Shown one piece after another: positions 13,501 through 17,371 of a stretch of DNA of 17,371 nt. The position numbers and the translations under genes were made by a program. The DNA comes from JANQGH01 sp039177555. GTDB lineage: Bacteria > Pseudomonadota > Alphaproteobacteria > DSM-16000 > Inquilinaceae. The notes under the pieces are model-generated. The model saw only the letters and a list, made by a program, of their open reading frames with translations, was not told the DNA's origin and searched no databases. The stretch is from contig JBCDFV010000068.1 in assembly GCA_039177555.1 (NCBI GenBank), positions 1-17,371 on the forward strand, read 5' to 3'. How positions within the stretch are numbered: the stretch's first letter is position 1; each line of letters begins with the position of its first letter.

Positions 13501-16284
13501 ATGATGAGTTCGGGCTTCGTCGTCATTGTCGCCGCGCTGTATCTGGGTGGCCTGTTCGTTCTGGCCTTCGTCACCGACCGACGCGCGGCGCGCGGCGCTG
13601 CCGGTTTCGTAAGTTCGCCCGTCGTCTACACATTGTCGCTGGCCGTCTATTGCACGTCCTGGACGTTCTACGGCGCCGTCGGCTCGGCCGCGCGCAACGG
13701 GCTGGAGTTCCTGACCATCTATCTCGGCCCCACCGTCGTCCTCATGGGCTGGTGGTTCTTTCTGCGCAAGCTGGTGCGCATCAGCAACGCCCAACGCATC
13801 ACCTCGATCGCCGATTTCATCTCGGCCCGGTACGGCAAGAGCGGCGGCATATCGGCCCTTGTTACCATCATCGCGCTGGTCGGCATCACGCCCTACATCG
13901 CGCTGCAGCTAAAGGCGGTGGCAGCCAGCTTCGACGTGCTGGTGACGCCGGAGATTGCCGCCATCGCGACGGCCCCTGAAGGCGGCCTGCTGGCGGACAC
14001 GGCGTTTTGGGTCGCCATTGCAATGGGGGCCTTCGTCATCCTGTTCGGCACGCGCCACATCGGCGCGCGCGAGCGCCACCCCGGTATCGTCGCCGCAATT
14101 GCGCTTGAGTCGATCGTGAAGCTGTTCGCCTTCATCGCCATCGGCCTGTTTGCCATCTACGGGCTGCACGACGGTGTGCGAGACCTGTTCGACGGCGCCA
14201 TCGCCAATGACCGGCTGCAGCACATGTTCACCCTGCCGGACGGCTTTGAAGGCCGCTGGATCACCACCTTGTTCCTGGCCGGCGCCGCGATGGTCTGCCT
14301 GCCCCGGCAGTTTCAGGTCATGGTGGTGGAAAACGCCGACGAGCGGCATCTGTCCACGGCGTCTTGGCTGTTTCCGCTTTATCTGATGCTGATCAGCCTG
14401 TTCGTCGTGCCGATCACGATCTCTGGCCTCAGCGTCCTGCCGGCCGATGCCAACCCGGACCTGTTCGTACTCACGGTGCCGCTTTCTGCCGGGCAGAATA
14501 CGCTCGCGCTGTTGGCCTTCATCGGCGGCTTGTCGGCGGCGACCTCGATGGTGATCGTGTCCAGCATCGCGCTGTCGATCATGATCTCAAACCATCTGGT
14601 CATGCCGATCCTGCTGCGCCTGCCGTTCTTCAACCGGCCCCAGGCGGGCAACCTGTCGGCCACCATCCTGACGGTCCGGCGGCTGTCGATCGCCTCGATC
14701 CTGCTGCTGGGTTTCGTCTATTACCGGATCACCGCCTCGGGCGACCCGCTGGCTTCCATCGGGCTGATCTCGTTTGCCGGTGTGGCGCAGTTCCTGCCGG
14801 CCCTGGTCGGCGCGATGTTCTGGGCGCGCGGCAACCGGCATGGCGCCATGGCCGGGCTGATCGTCGGCTTTGGTTTCTGGGCCTACACCCTGATCCTGCC
14901 CAGCCTGGCCCAAGCCGGCTGGGCGTTTCACGATCTCGCCGCCAACGGACCTTGGGGCCTCGCCTTTCTGCAGCCCACCCAACTGTTCGGCGTCGAGGGA
15001 TTTGACCCCCTCGTGCATGGCGTGTTCTGGAGCATCACGGCCAACGTGGTGGCTTATGTGTTTGTGTCCGCGTTGACGGAGCAGTCACCGCTAGAGAGCT
15101 TGCAAAGCGCCCTGTTCGTGAACGCCTTCAGGCCCGACGGCGCGCGCATGCTGGATGCGGTTCAGCGATCGGCGACGGATCGGGACGTCTATCGCCTGGC
15201 CCAGCGCGTCCTGGGGTTGGAACGGGCCAAACGGATCTTCGACGACTATTCCCATCGTGCCGGACCCGGGGGCCAGACGCCGGCGTCGATGGACGAGTCC
15301 CTGATCACCCATGTCGAGCGCGAGCTTGCCGGCAGTGTCGGCGCCGCGTCGGCCCGGTCGCTGGTTTCGCGCATCGTGAAGGGCGAGACGATCAGCGTGG
15401 AATCGGTCATCGATATCCTCGACCGGACCCAGCAGGCGATCAACACCAGCAAGGCCCTGCAGGCCAAGTCGCGAGAGCTTGAGGAAACAGCGCAACAGCT
15501 GCAGCGCGCGAACGACGAGCTAAAGCGGCAGGACCGTCTGAAGGACGATTTCCTCAGCCATGTCAGCCATGAGCTGCGCACGCCGATGACGTCGATCCGG
15601 TCGTTCTCCGAGATCCTGTTGTCACCGACGCCGACGGACGAGGCCGACGCCCGCCGCTTCTTGGAGATCATCCAGCAGGAAAGCGAGCGCCTGACCCGAC
15701 TGCTTGATCAGATTCTTGACCTCAGCCGCCTGGAACAGGAGGACGGGCAGGATCGTCTGGAGACAGTGGATTGCGCCGAGGTCATCGACAGCGCGGTCGC
15801 CACCATGCGGGGCGCGGCCGAACGGCAACAGGTGGCCCTGTCCGTGAAGCCATCCGACGCAACCATCCTCGTCCTGGCAGACCGCGACCAGCTGAAGCAG
15901 GTGCTGGTCAACCTTTTGTCCAACGCGATCAAGTTCAATGACAACGCCGAGCCGAGGGTTTGGGTCGAAACGGAAGGCGCCGGGGACGACCGGGTCCGCA
16001 TCCTGGTCTTCGACAACGGCTCGGGCATTGCGGAGGACGAGCGCGAGGTCATCTTCTCAAAATACGCGCGCGGCTGGAACGTGACGTCGGCACGGGCCTC
16101 GGGCACCGGGCTGGGCTTGGCGATTTCACGCCAACTGGTGGAGCGGATGGGCGGCGTCCTGGACCTGGTCCACAGTTCCGCCGCCGGCGCTTGCTTCGCG
16201 GTAACGCTATTAGCCGCGCCCGCCGATCAGGTGCACAAGCCAGCGATGGTTCAGCCCTTGAGGCGCGTCCAAGGGTCCGACTGA
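13501..16284 (+). CDS. SLC5 sodium/solute symporter-STAC-histidine kinase fusion (CbrA-like)
   Basis: 927-aa membrane sensor kinase. Residues 1 to about 530 form a full SLC5/SSS symporter-like domain with about 13 helices (SLAVYCTSWTFYGAVGSAAR; ITSIADFISARYGKSGG; LPRQFQVMVVENADERHL). Residues about 550-640 fit a STAC linker (ERELAGSVGAASARSLVSRI from 606). A coiled coil at 645-683 leads into DHp with H690 in HVSHELRTPM. The catalytic domain has N804 and N808 (NLLSNAIKFN), D838 in DNGSGIA and GTGLGLAI at 868-875. No PAS domain is present, unlike CbrA of Pseudomonas. The likely partner is the receiver protein two genes upstream. The ligand is unknown; the ScfR-type regulator in the same cassette hints at a short-chain carboxylate. 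ATG 13501 or ATG 13504 are both possible. Convergent with the NHLP gene, nine bases away. Confidence 0.93.
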   Translation: MMSSGFVVIVAALYLGGLFVLAFVTDRRAARGAAGFVSSPVVYTLSLAVYCTSWTFYGAVGSAARNGLEFLTIYLGPTVVLMGWWFFLRKLVRISNAQRITSIADFISARYGKSGGISALVTIIALVGITPYIALQLKAVAASFDVLVTPEIAAIATAPEGGLLADTAFWVAIAMGAFVILFGTRHIGARERHPGIVAAIALESIVKLFAFIAIGLFAIYGLHDGVRDLFDGAIANDRLQHMFTLPDGFEGRWITTLFLAGAAMVCLPRQFQVMVVENADERHLSTASWLFPLYLMLISLFVVPITISGLSVLPADANPDLFVLTVPLSAGQNTLALLAFIGGLSAATSMVIVSSIALSIMISNHLVMPILLRLPFFNRPQAGNLSATILTVRRLSIASILLLGFVYYRITASGDPLASIGLISFAGVAQFLPALVGAMFWARGNRHGAMAGLIVGFGFWAYTLILPSLAQAGWAFHDLAANGPWGLAFLQPTQLFGVEGFDPLVHGVFWSITANVVAYVFVSALTEQSPLESLQSALFVNAFRPDGARMLDAVQRSATDRDVYRLAQRVLGLERAKRIFDDYSHRAGPGGQTPASMDESLITHVERELAGSVGAASARSLVSRIVKGETISVESVIDILDRTQQAINTSKALQAKSRELEETAQQLQRANDELKRQDRLKDDFLSHVSHELRTPMTSIRSFSEILLSPTPTDEADARRFLEIIQQESERLTRLLDQILDLSRLEQEDGQDRLETVDCAEVIDSAVATMRGAAERQQVALSVKPSDATILVLADRDQLKQVLVNLLSNAIKFNDNAEPRVWVETEGAGDDRVRILVFDNGSGIAEDEREVIFSKYARGWNVTSARASGTGLGLAISRQLVERMGGVLDLVHSSAAGACFAVTLLAAPADQVHKPAMVQPLRRVQGSD

Positions 16285-16293
16285 CACGGGCGC

Positions 16294-16548
16294 CTACATC
16301 GCGTTGCCGCGCATCATCATCAGCATGGCAAGCTCTTCCAAGTCTTGCCGGCTCATCCGGCCCGTATTCGGCGGGGCCTTGGGCAACACCACGTGATGAA
16401 CGTCGTCGTCGTTCTCCAGCACCTTCACGGTCGCGTCCTCGGGCACGGATACGCCCTCCTCGCGCAGCGCGGCGTGCGGATCGCGCAGCAGCTTGGCCTT
16501 GTAGGCGGCATCGTGCCAGGCGCGCGCGACGGCTTTGGCAATGGTCAT
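16294..16548 (-). CDS. NHLP-family (nitrile hydratase leader-like) orphan small protein
   Basis: 84-aa protein matching the nitrile hydratase alpha-subunit leader-like (NHLP) family found in RiPP precursors. Residues 5-30 (KAVARAWHDAAYKAKLLRDP then HAALREEGV) are the typical leader helix; VPEDATVKVLENDDDVHHVV and LPKAPP complete the leader fold. RiPP members normally end in DEELEAVAGG followed by a core peptide. Here the end is MSRQDLEELAMLMMMRGNAM: the acidic helix is kept but there is no GG cleavage site, and the tail after EEL has no Cys, Ser or Thr and five Met in twelve residues. No modifying enzyme is encoded in view. The start has a good ribosome site (GAGAGGAGAG, seven-base spacing from AGGAG). 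It lies 82 bases downstream of the MFS transporter gene on the same strand. Confidence 0.8.
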   Translation of the reverse strand: MTIAKAVARAWHDAAYKAKLLRDPHAALREEGVSVPEDATVKVLENDDDVHHVVLPKAPPNTGRMSRQDLEELAMLMMMRGNAM

Positions 16549-16630
16549 GCGGGCTCTCCTCTCTTCTTGCCGATCGGGACCGGCCCCGGCCGGCGAGCGA
16601 ACACGGCCCGACTATACATCGGCTTGCCTG

Positions 16631-17371
16631 TCAGTCGCCCGCCAGCGTTTCGGCCCGGACCGTGCGCCGTTCGCCAGCCCGGCTTGCGAGGCTGGCCGAG
16701 CCCAGTGCCGCCAGCACCATCAGCCCCAACGCGATGCGCAGATCGAACAGCTCGGCCAAGCCGCCGATCACCGGGGGCCCGACGAGAAAGGCGGAAAACG
16801 CGATGAAGGAAACCGCCGCCACATTGGCCTCACGCGACTTTCCGGGGGCGGCGGCGGCGGCCGATACCGCCAGCGGATAGACCGTGGCGACACCAGCACC
16901 GGTCAACGCGGCACCCAGCAGGGTGAGTTCAAAGACCGGCGCGAAGGCAAAGGTGCCAATACCGAGGCCCGCCGTCAGGCACGAGACCAGCACGACGGGA
17001 ACCGGCCCGAACCTGGTGGCCAGGGCGTCGCCCAAGAGGCGGGTGACCGCCATCATGGCCGAGAACACGGAGAACGTGGCTGCCGCGGCTAACGGGTCAT
17101 CGAGAATGAGTTCACGCACAAAGACGGCCGACCAATCCAACATCGCGCCCTCCAGCAGCATGATGCCCACCGGCATCAGGCAGAGCAGGATCAGCGCACT
17201 GTCCGGCAGAACGAAGAAGCCGCCGGAACTGGCCGGCCGGTCGTTCGCCGCCTCTCCGGGCAACCGCTTGGCCGCATACCAGGCGGCCAGGGCGAAGAAC
17301 GGGCCGGCGATCAGGAATTGGGATGCCATCGAAACGCCGAGTTCGGCAAAGGCGCCGCCGATCAGCGCGCC
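16631..17371 (-). CDS. MFS transporter (YbjJ-like), 5'-truncated by window edge
   Basis: Major-facilitator membrane transporter, C-terminal part only: about 247 residues are visible and the frame stays open to the right edge, so the Met at 17329 is internal (the preceding residues GALIGGAFAELGVS read as an MFS helix). The C-terminal six-helix half is complete, with VGIMLLEGAMLDWSAVFVRE, characteristic of the YbjJ/fucose-permease-like group (E and DW inside a helix), RLLGDALATRFGPVP as the cytoplasmic loop motif, and GAGVATVYPLAV. Substrate unknown. The NHLP-like small gene follows on the same strand after 82 bases that contain a short GC hairpin (16580-16593) and a TATAGT hexamer at 16611-16616 without a well-placed -35, so cotranscription is possible but unproven. 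Confidence 0.88.
   Translation of the reverse strand, partial: GALIGGAFAELGVSMASQFLIAGPFFALAAWYAAKRLPGEAANDRPASSGGFFVLPDSALILLCLMPVGIMLLEGAMLDWSAVFVRELILDDPLAAAATFSVFSAMMAVTRLLGDALATRFGPVPVVLVSCLTAGLGIGTFAFAPVFELTLLGAALTGAGVATVYPLAVSAAAAAPGKSREANVAAVSFIAFSAFLVGPPVIGGLAELFDLRIALGLMVLAALGSASLASRAGERRTVRAETLAGD

Noticed and set aside
16845..16862. GCG/GCC-rich run as a repeat or unstable tract
   Set aside because: It encodes an Ala-rich segment within an MFS helix and loop in frame; ordinary codon bias explains it.

Overview
The window is a GC-rich chromosomal stretch. It looks like an alphaproteobacterium, probably Rhodospirillales-like; this placement is inferred from gene families and no rRNA or housekeeping marker is present. 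Supporting signs are the GC-rich codon use, a GcvA-type LysR gene divergent from a DUF1127-like small protein, an ScfR/RamB-type acyl regulator, a Tat-exported Liv-type binding protein and an SLC5-histidine kinase fusion. No tRNA, rRNA, CRISPR array, insertion sequence or integrase was seen.

Left part (1-5824): the 3' end of a trehalose synthase-maltokinase fusion runs in from the left edge and meets a convergent type I isopentenyl-diphosphate isomerase gene (idi); their stop codons share one CTAG. Upstream of idi, on the same strand, is a heme-oxygenase-like (HDO/TenA-fold) protein whose metal site looks altered. A gene-poor, partly AT-rich stretch of about 510 bp follows. Then come a small DUF1127-like protein divergent from a LysR regulator, and an MsAcT-like SGNH arylesterase downstream of the regulator.

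Middle part (5882-11022, minus strand): a complete five-gene branched-chain-amino-acid/amide-type ABC importer is read from right to left. The order is Tat-dependent binding protein, two permeases and two ATPases. A strong intercistronic hairpin follows the binding-protein gene, and the remaining four genes are almost contiguous.

Right part (11213-16284, plus strand): a signalling cassette is divergent from the importer. It encodes a 508-aa XRE/ScfR-type regulator, a receiver-only response regulator, a 90-aa two-helix membrane protein and a 927-aa SLC5 symporter-STAC-histidine kinase (CbrA-like). The regulator carries an inserted segment that aligns without gaps to the DHp domain of the kinase three genes downstream, including the phospho-accepting His. 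This suggests a direct protein-level link between the kinase/receiver pair and the DNA-binding protein, and it is the most unusual feature of the window. A 16-bp perfect palindrome upstream of the regulator is a likely operator.

Right edge (16294-17371, minus strand): an orphan nitrile-hydratase-like leader peptide (NHLP family) with a Met-rich tail and no GG cleavage site lies downstream of a partial MFS transporter. No RiPP-modifying enzyme is visible in the window.
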